The translations under genes and the position numbers were made by a program. A stretch of 64,000 nt of DNA from Paracoccaceae bacterium (GTDB taxonomy: Bacteria > Pseudomonadota > Alphaproteobacteria > Rhodobacterales > Rhodobacteraceae), in assembly GCA_022763485.1 (NCBI GenBank), contig JALEGX010000011.1:19807-83806 (forward strand). The letters run 5' to 3'. The notes beneath the pieces were generated by a model that did not search any database, was not told the DNA's origin, and worked only from the letters and a program-made list of their open reading frames with translations. Positions 17,121 through 24,107 of the stretch are shown piece by piece (the first letter of the stretch is position 1; each line of letters opens with the position of its first letter).

Positions 17121-18130
17121 CCGACAGCCGCAAGAAACGCATGGCCCTGCTGGACAACATGGCCGCCGCGGGCGCCGCCTCCCCGTCCGGGGCGACCTCG
17201 ATGATGAGCGCCAACCGCGCGCTGCGCTCCGCCCGCGATGCGGTGGACGCCCATCACGTGTGGGAGCTGGACCCGGCCCAGATTGACGACACACGGCTGG
17301 CCGACCGCCTGAACCCCGAAGACGTGCTGGACCTGCGCGACGCGATCGAGGCCAACGGCCAGACCGTGCCGATCCTGGTGCGCCGCAATCCCGCCGACAG
17401 CAATCGCTATCTGCTGATCTATGGTCGGCGCCGGCTGGAGGCGATCCGCGGCTCCGACAAGGTGGCCAAGGTGCGCGCGCTGGTCGCCACCATGGATGAC
17501 GACGCCTCGCTGCGGGCGCAGATTTCCGAGAACATGGCCCGCCGTGATCTGTCGTTCATCGAACGGGCGCTGATGGCCAAGACCCTTGTCGACAGCGGCT
17601 TCGGCAACCAGAGCCAGGTGGCCGAGGTTCTGACGGTGACCAAATCATCGGTTTCGATGGCCATTTCGGTGGTTGAAAGCATCGGTGAAGAGCTGGTGCG
17701 CGCCATCGGGGCCGCCCATGGCATCGGTCGCCCCCGCTGGGAGAAGCTGGCCACGGCGATCGAACAGAGCCGCGCAGATCCCGCGCGCCTGGCCGATGTC
17801 GCCTACACCACGCGCGACAGCTTTGCCGTCGGCACGCTGACCGAGCTGCCTGATGACGGCGATGTCGACCTATCGGTTCTGGCCTTTGACGCGGTGATGA
17901 AGGCGGTCGGCGATCCCGGCAAACCCCAGAACGCCAAGGCCCCCTCCCCTGCCCGCGCGCGGCGGCGCACGCTGACCGTAGCGGGCCATAGCGGCGGTTC
18001 GGTCCAGCGCACGGCCAAGGGGCTGGCGATCACGCTGAAAGACGGGGCCTTTGCCGACTGGATCGAGGCCGAGGCCCAAACCCTGATTGACGACCTTCAC
18101 GCGCGTTGGCTGCAACGCGGCGAAGACTGA
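17117..18130 (+). CDS. repB: Plasmid partitioning DNA-binding protein RepB (ParB type)
   Basis: RepB binds parS and connects plasmid DNA to RepA. The 337-residue protein starts at ATG 17117, overlapping the repA stop (ATGA), and a GGGGAGG site lies just upstream. The ParB N-domain is seen as LRDAIEANGQTVPILVRR, followed by ARRDLSFIERALMAKTLVDSG and the helix-turn-helix SQVAEVLTVTKSSVSMAISV. The C-terminal dimerisation region is basic. The two parS-like palindromes at 19650-19703 are its probable targets. Confidence 0.95.
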   Translation: MTDSRKKRMALLDNMAAAGAASPSGATSMMSANRALRSARDAVDAHHVWELDPAQIDDTRLADRLNPEDVLDLRDAIEANGQTVPILVRRNPADSNRYLLIYGRRRLEAIRGSDKVAKVRALVATMDDDASLRAQISENMARRDLSFIERALMAKTLVDSGFGNQSQVAEVLTVTKSSVSMAISVVESIGEELVRAIGAAHGIGRPRWEKLATAIEQSRADPARLADVAYTTRDSFAVGTLTELPDDGDVDLSVLAFDAVMKAVGDPGKPQNAKAPSPARARRRTLTVAGHSGGSVQRTAKGLAITLKDGAFADWIEAEAQTLIDDLHARWLQRGED

Positions 18131-18161
18131 GGAAGAGCAAAACAAAGGAGGCACACGCCAG

Positions 18162-18218
18162 ACAAAAGAAAAGGTCCCGCAAAGACGATACTCCACGAGA
18201 CCCTGACTTGTTCTTAGC
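18162..18218 (-). ncRNA. Predicted antisense ctRNA (inc-alpha) of the repABC module
   Basis: repABC plasmids carry a small antisense RNA in the repB-repC gap that limits RepC translation. Here a minus-strand promoter can be read: -35 TTGCGG (18248-18253), 17-bp spacer, -10 TACCTT (18225-18230). About 50 nt downstream is a minus-strand intrinsic terminator: stem GGTCTCGT/GCGGGACC (18173-18202) followed by TTTTCTTTTG. The RNA end points are estimates. The position, size of about 55 nt and terminator agree with known ctRNAs. Confidence 0.75.
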
Positions 18219-18247
18219 ACCTTCAAGGTAGTGTTCGTGGCCATAAT

Positions 18248-18271
18248 CCGCAAGTCCAAAGTGATTCGCGG
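18248..18271 (+). promoter_or_regulatory. repC leader hairpin (attenuation element)
   Basis: CCGCAAGTC and GATTCGCGG can pair into a 9-bp stem with one mismatch and one G-U pair around a 6-nt loop. It lies 33 bp upstream of repC and is followed by a T-rich stretch (ATTTCTTTG). Such leader hairpins act with the ctRNA to attenuate repC. The structure was inferred by eye. Confidence 0.45.
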
Positions 18272-18304
18272 CACGGGATTTCTTTGTCTTCGTGAACAGA
18301 AAAC

Positions 18305-19546
18305 ATGGAATACACTCCGGTAACGCCGTTTCGGCGAACGGTTGATGCTGTCCTGCTGAAACATCAGCAGGGCGCGCAAACCGAATTGCCCCCGCAGGGG
18401 GCGAACAAATGGGAAGTGCTGCGCGAATTGTCCGCAGGGCGCAGCGTCTATGGCCTCTCGGACCGTGATCTGACGGTGCTTCAGGCCTTGATCAGCTTCT
18501 ACCCGGCGACCATCCTGGGCGGCAATTCGGCCGATCTGGTGATCCACCCGTCCAACAAATCCATCTGCGAGCGTCTGAATGGTATGCCCTGTTCCACCAT
18601 GCGCCGCCATCTGGCCCATCTGGTGCAGGCGGGCGTGCTGCTGCGCCGGGACAGCCCCAACGGCAAACGCTATGCGCGCCGCTATGGCGAGGAGAAAATC
18701 GCCTATGGCTTCGACCTCTCCCCGCTCGTTCAGCGCTTCCAGGAGTTCTGTGAGGCCGCAGAACAGGTGCGCAGCGCCGAAGAGCAGCTCAAGCGCCTCA
18801 GAGAGGCTGTCAGCCTGATGCGGCGCGATCTGGCGGGTCTGGCGGACTACGGGCAATCTGCGCGCCCTGACCTGAGCATCTGGGATGCGTTCTCGGATAT
18901 GGCGGCGCTTGGCGCCCGGTCCTTGCGGCGCAAGCTGACGGTCGAGGAACTGACCGCTCTGGAGCAGGAGTTCCGCCTCGCCTTGGATAAAGCGCGGGAT
19001 ATCCTGGAGGGAAAACCCCTTACAGCAGAAGATATGAGCACCAAAGGCGCTCAATCTGAGCAGCACTATCAGAATTCAAATAAAGACTCTTATGATTCTG
19101 AACTTCGCTTCGAAAAAGCAAAAGCCGAAGGTCGGGATCTGATCCAGAGCGCAGAGCCCGATGAGGCGGAGGGAGAGATCGCCTTGCACGATCCGGTTGT
19201 ACCTCCGGACAACGAACGCTTGCCGAATATCCCGCTGGGACTGGTTCTGGCCAGCTGTGCCGAAATTCAGACCTATGCAGGTGGTGCGATCCGGCATTGG
19301 CATGATCTTGTCCGCGCCGCTGATATCGTGCGGCCCATGATGGGTGTTTCGCCCTCAGCCTGGGACGACGCCAAGCGCGCCATGGGACCGGAAGAGGCCG
19401 CCGTGGTCATCGCAGCCATGTTGGAACGATTCACCGAAATCCGCTCGCATGGGGGTTATCTGCGCCATCTCACCGACAAGGCCCAATCGGGGAGCTTCTC
19501 CTGTGGACCGATGGTCATGGCGTTGATGCGTCGCGAGGCCGCCTGA
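18305..19546 (+). CDS. repC: Replication initiator RepC
   Basis: RepC initiates replication of repABC replicons, binding the origin inside its own gene. The 413-residue protein has the family's N-terminal winged-helix region (LSDRDLTVLQALISFYPATIL, IHPSNKSICERLNGMP) and the MRRHLAHLVQAGVLLRRDSPNGKRYARR motif. A C-terminal domain (SPSAWDDAKRAMGPEEAAVVIAAMLERF) follows. It starts at ATG 18305 after the 174-bp gap with the ctRNA. The full length suggests a functional initiator, so this window probably carries the replication origin of the molecule. Confidence 0.96.
   Translation: MEYTPVTPFRRTVDAVLLKHQQGAQTELPPQGANKWEVLRELSAGRSVYGLSDRDLTVLQALISFYPATILGGNSADLVIHPSNKSICERLNGMPCSTMRRHLAHLVQAGVLLRRDSPNGKRYARRYGEEKIAYGFDLSPLVQRFQEFCEAAEQVRSAEEQLKRLREAVSLMRRDLAGLADYGQSARPDLSIWDAFSDMAALGARSLRRKLTVEELTALEQEFRLALDKARDILEGKPLTAEDMSTKGAQSEQHYQNSNKDSYDSELRFEKAKAEGRDLIQSAEPDEAEGEIALHDPVVPPDNERLPNIPLGLVLASCAEIQTYAGGAIRHWHDLVRAADIVRPMMGVSPSAWDDAKRAMGPEEAAVVIAAMLERFTEIRSHGGYLRHLTDKAQSGSFSCGPMVMALMRREAA
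19062..19127. other. Candidate origin of replication (oriV) within repC
   Basis: A short AT-rich stretch with AATTCAAATAAAG and TCTTATGATTC lies inside otherwise G+C-rich repC. In studied repABC plasmids oriV is an AT-rich block within the repC coding sequence at about this relative position. The call rests on base composition and that precedent. Confidence 0.5.
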
Positions 19547-19649
19547 TCTACAGGTAAATCGGGCGCGCGGTGGTGCTGCGAAGTCTTAACCGGATTTTGG
19601 GAGGGTGTCCCCTGCCCTCCCCCTGTGCGCGCTTGCGGTTTTTCACACA

Positions 19650-19665
19650 GTTCACAACTGTGAAC
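19650..19665. promoter_or_regulatory. parS: parS-like site 1
   Basis: GTTCACAACTGTGAAC fits the repABC parS pattern GTT-N4-GC-N4-AAC with a single change (AC instead of GC at the centre). It is 103 bp downstream of repC. It forms one arm of a 24-bp inverted repeat with the second site. Confidence 0.75.
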
Positions 19666-19687
19666 TCTGACCAACGGCGCCCCCGAA

Positions 19688-19703
19688 GTTCACAGCTGTG
19701 AAC
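19688..19703. promoter_or_regulatory. parS: parS site 2 (perfect consensus)
   Basis: GTTCACAGCTGTGAAC is a perfect 16-bp palindrome and an exact match to the GTT-N4-GC-N4-AAC parS pattern known for repABC plasmids. The flanks continue the mirror symmetry with site 1 (AACTGTGTGA here, TCACACAGTT there). It is the probable centromere bound by RepB. Confidence 0.85.
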
Positions 19704-19738
19704 TGTGTGACCTCTGACATCGGTTTCCGGAGACCGGC

Positions 19739-19776
19739 CAAAAAAAGATCCAGACCTCCCTTCGGAAATCTGGATC
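19739..19776 (-). terminator. Intrinsic terminator of the Rieske oxygenase/reductase operon
   Basis: On the minus strand GATCCAGA pairs with TCTGGATC around a 14-nt loop and is followed by seven T residues. It lies 135 bp beyond the reductase stop at 19912 and separates that operon from the plasmid centromere. Confidence 0.75.
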
Positions 19777-19911
19777 AACAGGACGAAAGTCCACTGCGAC
19801 TGCGTCTTAACGCCCCTGACAAAGATCGTGAGGCGAAGCAAGAAGATCGACTTGGCGGACCGGATGTACTGGTGGCCGCGGGGCGCGCCAGCCTGCCGGT
19901 GCGATGACGCT

Positions 19912-20970
19912 TCAGTCTTCGAACCGGATGTCCAGCTTTGGCGTGGCGGGCAGGCTCTGGCAGGTCAGGATCTGGCCCTGCGCGATCTCATCCGCATCCA
20001 ACGCCATATGGGCACGCATGTGAACCTGACCGGAGGCCAGCCGGGCGCGGCAGCTGCCGCAGACACCGGACTGACAGCTGTGATCGGGGCGCAGACCGGC
20101 GGCCAGCGCGGCCTCCAGAACGGTTTGACCGGCCTGGACCTGCACCGTCTGGGGCGTGCCGTCGAGCGTCAGCCGCGCCGTGGCGGCAATTCCCGCGACG
20201 CTGGTGTCTGCCTCGACCGCGCCGCCAAAGCTTTCCATGTGGATGCGCCGGGCCGGGACATCCAACCCGGTCAGCGCGTCGCGCATGGTGCGGTTCAGCG
20301 TGCCGGGACCACAGATCCAGTATTGCACGTCCTGCGCCACGGGGGGGGCTTCGGCAAACCAGGTACTGAGCGCGTCCGCGTCGATCCGGCCGCTGCGCCA
20401 CGGGGTCATCCGGTGCCACATCGAGGGGGCAGAGAGCACATGGCGCAGGCTGAAGCGGTCCGGGTGGGCGACGGTCAGCTCCTCCAGCTCGGACAGCAGC
20501 AGGATGTCATCGGCGCGCCGGTTGCCATAGAGCAGATGCGCCACCGCGTAGGGTTCATCCTCCAGCAGCGCACGGATCATCGTCAGCAGCGGGGTGATGC
20601 CGCTGCCCGCGGCAATGAAGTAATGGGTGCGATGGCCGGTGGCCTGCGGCGTCAGAACGAAACGGCCCGTGGGCAGCCCGGCCTCGACCACGTCGCCCAC
20701 CTGCAGAGCGTCGGCAATATGGTTGGACACCACGCCGCCCTTGACCCGTTTCACCGTGATGCGGGGCACGTCGCCCATGGGCCGGGACAGGGTATAGGTC
20801 CGGCGATGCTCCTGCCCGTCGATGTTGAAGCGCAGCGGCAGATGCTGACCGGGCTGCCAGCGGAACAGGTCGTGCAGGGCAGGGGGCACGTCAAAGGTGA
20901 CGCTTGTGGCCTTGCCGCCAATCTCGGGACGGATGTGGGCAATTGTGAGGGGGTGGAAGCGCCGGGTCAT
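19912..20970 (-). CDS. Rieske oxygenase reductase component (FAD, NAD(P)H, 2Fe-2S)
   Basis: The 352-residue protein has the ferredoxin reductase layout: FAD motif RTYTLSRP (about residue 57), nucleotide-binding GSGITPLLTMIRALL (about 123), and a C-terminal plant-type 2Fe-2S domain with CQSGVCGSCRARL and a later Cys (about 300-335). It delivers electrons from NAD(P)H to the Rieske oxygenase encoded immediately upstream; the two genes overlap by 4 bp. This C-terminal ferredoxin arrangement is seen in reductases of demethylating Rieske systems for quaternary amines and related compounds. Confidence 0.9.
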   Translation of the reverse strand: MTRRFHPLTIAHIRPEIGGKATSVTFDVPPALHDLFRWQPGQHLPLRFNIDGQEHRRTYTLSRPMGDVPRITVKRVKGGVVSNHIADALQVGDVVEAGLPTGRFVLTPQATGHRTHYFIAAGSGITPLLTMIRALLEDEPYAVAHLLYGNRRADDILLLSELEELTVAHPDRFSLRHVLSAPSMWHRMTPWRSGRIDADALSTWFAEAPPVAQDVQYWICGPGTLNRTMRDALTGLDVPARRIHMESFGGAVEADTSVAGIAATARLTLDGTPQTVQVQAGQTVLEAALAAGLRPDHSCQSGVCGSCRARLASGQVHMRAHMALDADEIAQGQILTCQSLPATPKLDIRFED

Positions 20971-22133
20971 CGGTCCAGCGCCTCCTGCGCGGCCATGAAG
21001 TCCAGGATCGCGGCCTGATGGTTGGTGATCGGGCTTTCCCCGTTCGCTGCGGGGCCGATTTCCAGAAACGGGCTGGTCAGGGATTTCTGCTGCTGCTCGC
21101 AGGCATAGATGTCCTCGGCGGTGAAATCGCCCGAGGCCATCGGGTCATCGGCTCCGGCGGCGTCCTGACCGCTGTATTTCGGCCCGCCGAAGGACCGCCA
21201 GAACCCGTGGCTGCGCCAGGCCTGTTTGCTGTAGGCCCAGCTGGAGACATTGGCCAGCTTGGTGCGGTTTTCGACGCGGGTCAGATCCGGGGCCAGCGGG
21301 GTGATGATGAAGAGGTTCCAGCTGTCTTCGCTGGCGCCGATGCCGATGCCGGGAAACAGCATGGGAACCCAGGCGCCCACATGCGGCTCGGGGATCACGC
21401 GCGGCGTGGGCAGATTCTGTTCCAGGTTCTTGGCATAGGCGGCGGCGGGCGGTTCCCAGAAATGGTAATGCGGTCCCTTCCAGCCATATTCCGCAGCCGC
21501 GTGATCATACATGTGCAGCGTGTTCGAATGCAGGTGGCTGAGGTGATAGACGTCGATGTAGTTTTCGACCACGATCTTCCAGTTGGCCCGGATCTCATAG
21601 CTGTTGCGCGCTTCTTCGTATTCTACCAGCTCCTGTGGCTGATGCGGGCCGAGCAGGGGATCAACCGGGCCGAACCAGTCCACCAGCGACGGCGCCTTCG
21701 GATCGGGGTGCACGAAAAGCATACCGCGCCAGATGTCGACGCTGGCGGGTTTCAGCCCCAGACAGCTTTTGTCCAGCCCGCCGGGGTATTCGCGCTCCTC
21801 ATCCGGCACCGAGATCAGGTTGCCTTCCAGATCGTAGGTCCAGTCGTGGTAGGGGCAGGTCAGCGCCTTCTGTGTCTTGCCGACGGCGCGGATCAGCTGT
21901 GTGCCGCGATGCCGACAGATGTTGTGGAAGGCGCGCAGCCGGTGGTCGCGGCCCATCACGATGAAGATGTTGTTCAGCCCGGCCTGCACCGAGATGTAAT
22001 GCCCCGGTTCGGGAATGTCCTCGACCAGCCCGGCAAAGCGCCAGCTGCGCGAGAAGATCAGCCGCTGTTCGCGGTCGAACCAGTCCTGATCGGTGTAAGC
22101 GGAGACGGGGAGGGAGTGATACATGCGGGTCAA
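20967..22133 (-). CDS. Rieske non-haem iron oxygenase alpha subunit
   Basis: The 388-residue protein has the Rieske 2Fe-2S motif (CRHRGTQL about residue 88, CPYHDWTYDLEG about 108) and the mononuclear iron motif ENYIDVYHLSHLH (about 205). The residue that bridges the two metal centres is Asp (IDVYH), as in naphthalene dioxygenase, not the Glu reported for carnitine monooxygenase CntA. A quaternary-amine substrate is therefore possible but not supported by this residue. It pairs with the reductase at 19912 and no small beta subunit is present. The TetR regulator and small membrane protein lie upstream in the same operon. Confidence 0.88.
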   Translation of the reverse strand: MTRMYHSLPVSAYTDQDWFDREQRLIFSRSWRFAGLVEDIPEPGHYISVQAGLNNIFIVMGRDHRLRAFHNICRHRGTQLIRAVGKTQKALTCPYHDWTYDLEGNLISVPDEEREYPGGLDKSCLGLKPASVDIWRGMLFVHPDPKAPSLVDWFGPVDPLLGPHQPQELVEYEEARNSYEIRANWKIVVENYIDVYHLSHLHSNTLHMYDHAAAEYGWKGPHYHFWEPPAAAYAKNLEQNLPTPRVIPEPHVGAWVPMLFPGIGIGASEDSWNLFIITPLAPDLTRVENRTKLANVSSWAYSKQAWRSHGFWRSFGGPKYSGQDAAGADDPMASGDFTAEDIYACEQQQKSLTSPFLEIGPAANGESPITNHQAAILDFMAAQEALDR

Positions 22134-22142
22134 CGGATTACC

Positions 22143-22406
22143 TCATACAAGCCAGTCGGCGTATTGGGGAAACAGGCTGGCGGCGACCATCATGGCGCCA
22201 AAGAGCGCCCAGGTGATCACCACGGCCCAGAACAGAATGGGGTCTTCGTCCCGGTTCACTTCGAACACCAGATAGGCCTGGCCGGACATGACGGCGGGGA
22301 CCAGCCACCACAGGAACATCAGCCCCCAGACCCAGTAGCTGCCCAGCACGGCGGCCAGTATCAGCACGGGCAGGGCGATGTGATTGATCAGGCGGTCCCG
22401 GGTCAT
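22143..22406 (-). CDS. Small membrane protein of unknown function
   Basis: I do not recognise this 87-residue protein. It has two or three hydrophobic segments (ALPVLILAAVLGSYWVWGLM with LWWLVPAVM, and ILFWAVVITWALFGAMMVAA), joined by a short charged stretch (FEVNRDEDP). Its start overlaps the TetR gene by 4 bp and it ends 9 bp before the Rieske gene, so it is part of the operon. It might help substrate entry or anchor the oxygenase. It looks conserved in position rather than spurious because of the tight coupling. Confidence 0.65.
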   Translation of the reverse strand: MTRDRLINHIALPVLILAAVLGSYWVWGLMFLWWLVPAVMSGQAYLVFEVNRDEDPILFWAVVITWALFGAMMVAASLFPQYADWLV

Positions 22407-22993
22407 GCGGCATCCTCCAGACAGCGGGTGAGCAGCAGCGCGGCCTGCCGGAGTTCGGCCCGCCAGTTGGGGGGCGGAGCCAGCGGAGAAAGGGAATCAA
22501 GCGTCACGAAGGCCGATGAGATCCCCTGTGCCACGGCGCGCAGGGTGGCCGGCGTGGCCTCCGGGGCCAGCCGCCGCAGGGTGTCGGTCAGAGCGATCAG
22601 GAACTGGTCCAGACTGTCCAGCAGCGCGGCGCCCCGGTCGGGGTGTTCGGGGGCGGTTGCGGTCAGCGCCTGCCAGGCCAGCAACAGGCGCGGGTCATGT
22701 TCTTTGGTGTCGACGAACAGAAGGTCGACCAGTGCCAGTGGCGTCTCAACCGTGTCCAGCGCCTGAACCAGGTCGCGCGTCTTGGCGTTGAACGTGTTGA
22801 TCACATGGTCGTTCAGCGCGGCGACCATCTGGTCCCGATTGCCCAGATAGTGCCGCAGCAGGGGGCGTTTGACCTGGGCTTGGGCGGCAATGCGGTCCTG
22901 CGTGGCCCCCTCGAGCCCGAACTGCGCAACGCAGGTCAGATAGGCGTCGAGGATTTCGGCAGATCTCTGGTCCTTGAGGCTGGGACGGGGCAT
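22403..22993 (-). CDS. TetR-family transcriptional regulator
   Basis: The 196-residue protein starts best at ATG 22993 (MPRPSLKDQRSAEILDAYL); the track's start at 23023 would overlap the operator. The TetR helix-turn-helix is visible (FGLEGATQDRIAAQAQVKRPLLRHYLGNRDQM, about residues 20-50). The variable C-terminal ligand domain gives no clue to the ligand. It is the first gene of the small membrane protein-Rieske-reductase operon and faces two strong palindromes upstream, so autoregulation of the whole unit is likely. Confidence 0.87.
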   Translation of the reverse strand: MPRPSLKDQRSAEILDAYLTCVAQFGLEGATQDRIAAQAQVKRPLLRHYLGNRDQMVAALNDHVINTFNAKTRDLVQALDTVETPLALVDLLFVDTKEHDPRLLLAWQALTATAPEHPDRGAALLDSLDQFLIALTDTLRRLAPEATPATLRAVAQGISSAFVTLDSLSPLAPPPNWRAELRQAALLLTRCLEDAA

Positions 22994-23007
22994 GGTGACT
23001 CCATTTA

Positions 23008-23061
23008 TTGTCATTTTTGACAAATAATGACGTCGCCTAAATTGTCAAGTTTGACAATTTA
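23008..23061. promoter_or_regulatory. TetR operator pair upstream of the Rieske operon
   Basis: Two palindromes with the same TTGTCA/TGACAA core are seen: TTGTCATTTTTGACAA (23008-23023) and a larger dyad with 11-bp arms TAAATTGTCAA...TTGACAATTTA (23038-23061, 2-bp centre). They lie 15-68 bp upstream of the TetR start, where repressor binding would block the operon promoter. Confidence 0.65.
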
Positions 23062-23295
23062 AATTCCTTACCGAGCGTCGCTGGTCCGACTTGTGGACGT
23101 AGAACCAAAGCAGCGTGTTGCATGGATGTTCTGGCAATGATCCATGCCGAAGGTTTTGTAGGGCAGGGAGCGCTTTTTTGACTGCCGCTGGAAGTGTTCC
23201 AGCAGGAAGGTGCAGCCAGGGGCGCGCAATATGGGCGGGGCTTACTTGAATTTGGTGCGACTGAGTGCTACCTGTTTCTGCCAAGGAGACAAGCC

Positions 23296-23556
23296 ATGAG
23301 CGTCAAATCATCGATTTCTCTGACAGACCAGCAGGATGCCTTTGCACGCAACCTGATTGAACAGGGGCGCTACTCCAGCCTGAGCGCGGTTCTCCAAAAA
23401 GGGCTGGACCTGTTGCAGCAAAAAACTGAAGCAGAAGAGGTGGAGACCGCTGCATTGAAAGCTTTGCTTTCCGAGCGCCAGACGGGAACCTTCGTGTCGG
23501 GCGAGGAAATGCGAGATCGTTTGGCTGACATGATCGAACGGAAGCGGCAAACCTGA
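23296..23556 (+). CDS. parD: ParD-family antitoxin
   Basis: The 86-residue protein has the ribbon-helix-helix start of type II antitoxins (SSISLTDQQDAFARNLIEQGRYSSLSAVLQKGL) and an acidic, helical C-terminal tail that would wrap the toxin. AAGGAGA lies 7 bp upstream of ATG 23296; the track's earlier start (23194) is rejected. It is directly followed by the toxin gene. It should neutralise ParE and repress the pair. Confidence 0.88.
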   Translation: MSVKSSISLTDQQDAFARNLIEQGRYSSLSAVLQKGLDLLQQKTEAEEVETAALKALLSERQTGTFVSGEEMRDRLADMIERKRQT

Positions 23557-23557
23557 G

Positions 23558-23917
23558 GTGTGGACTGTTGAATTCGCAGCTGACGCCGAGCGGGATTTCG
23601 AACTGATTTTTGACCACCTGCACAAGTCCTATCGCGATCTTGGAGAAAGTGCTGAGGTCGCCTTTGAACAAGCTGCCGTTCGTATCCAGTCCATCCAGTC
23701 ATCCGGGCTAGCAATCGCCAAAGCGCCTTATCAAGGAACGCGTCGGCCCGACATCTTGCCCGGGCTACGCTATGTCCGGCGCGAGAATGCCGTGTTCTGG
23801 TTTACTTTGGACGATGAGCGAAAGGTGGTTCGGATCCTGGCGGTGTTTTTTGGGGGTCAAGATCATATTCGGCACATGCTGACCCGTTTATTGGGGGCAG
23901 GGTCAAAGGATCAGTGA
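23558..23917 (+). CDS. parE: ParE-family toxin
   Basis: The 119-residue protein shows the RelE/ParE fold features: an N-terminal strand (VEFAADAERDFELIFDHL) followed by helices, and the C-terminal strands with RPDILPGLRYVRRENAVFWFTLDDERKVVRILAVFFGGQD. ParE toxins inhibit DNA gyrase. Translation starts at GTG 23558, one base after the antitoxin stop, so the pair is coupled. It is somewhat longer at the C-terminus than typical ParE proteins. Close to repABC, it probably acts as a plasmid stability (addiction) module. Confidence 0.87.
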   Translation: MWTVEFAADAERDFELIFDHLHKSYRDLGESAEVAFEQAAVRIQSIQSSGLAIAKAPYQGTRRPDILPGLRYVRRENAVFWFTLDDERKVVRILAVFFGGQDHIRHMLTRLLGAGSKDQ

Positions 23918-24009
23918 CCGAGTTGCTTTGGGACGCTGCGCGCGTCGACGTCGGCTGAACCTGCAAGGCCTGCGTGCTGATGGATAGGGCAGGGGGGCAT
24001 TTCATCGGA

Positions 24010-24080
24010 GGGGCAGTTGAACCCGTTCACTGCCCCTTGTTGTGGTCGAGATCGCGCCCCCAAAAGAGGCGCGATTTTCC
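24010..24080 (+). terminator. Tandem terminators after parDE
   Basis: Two hairpins follow parE. GGGGCAG/CTGCCCC with inner TGAA/TTCA pairing spans 24010-24036. ATCGCGCC/GGCGCGAT spans 24051-24075 and is followed by TTTCCTTTTG. The second has the T-rich tail of a plus-strand intrinsic terminator. They separate parDE from the convergent tryptophanase gene. Confidence 0.65.
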
Positions 24081-24107
24081 TTTTGTGGAAAGCCTTTACC
24101 GCTTCAC

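Noticed and set aside
20967-22133. Carnitine monooxygenase CntA or glycine betaine monooxygenase GbcA
   Set aside because: Operon layout is similar, but the metal-bridging residue is Asp and no carnitine or betaine genes accompany it.
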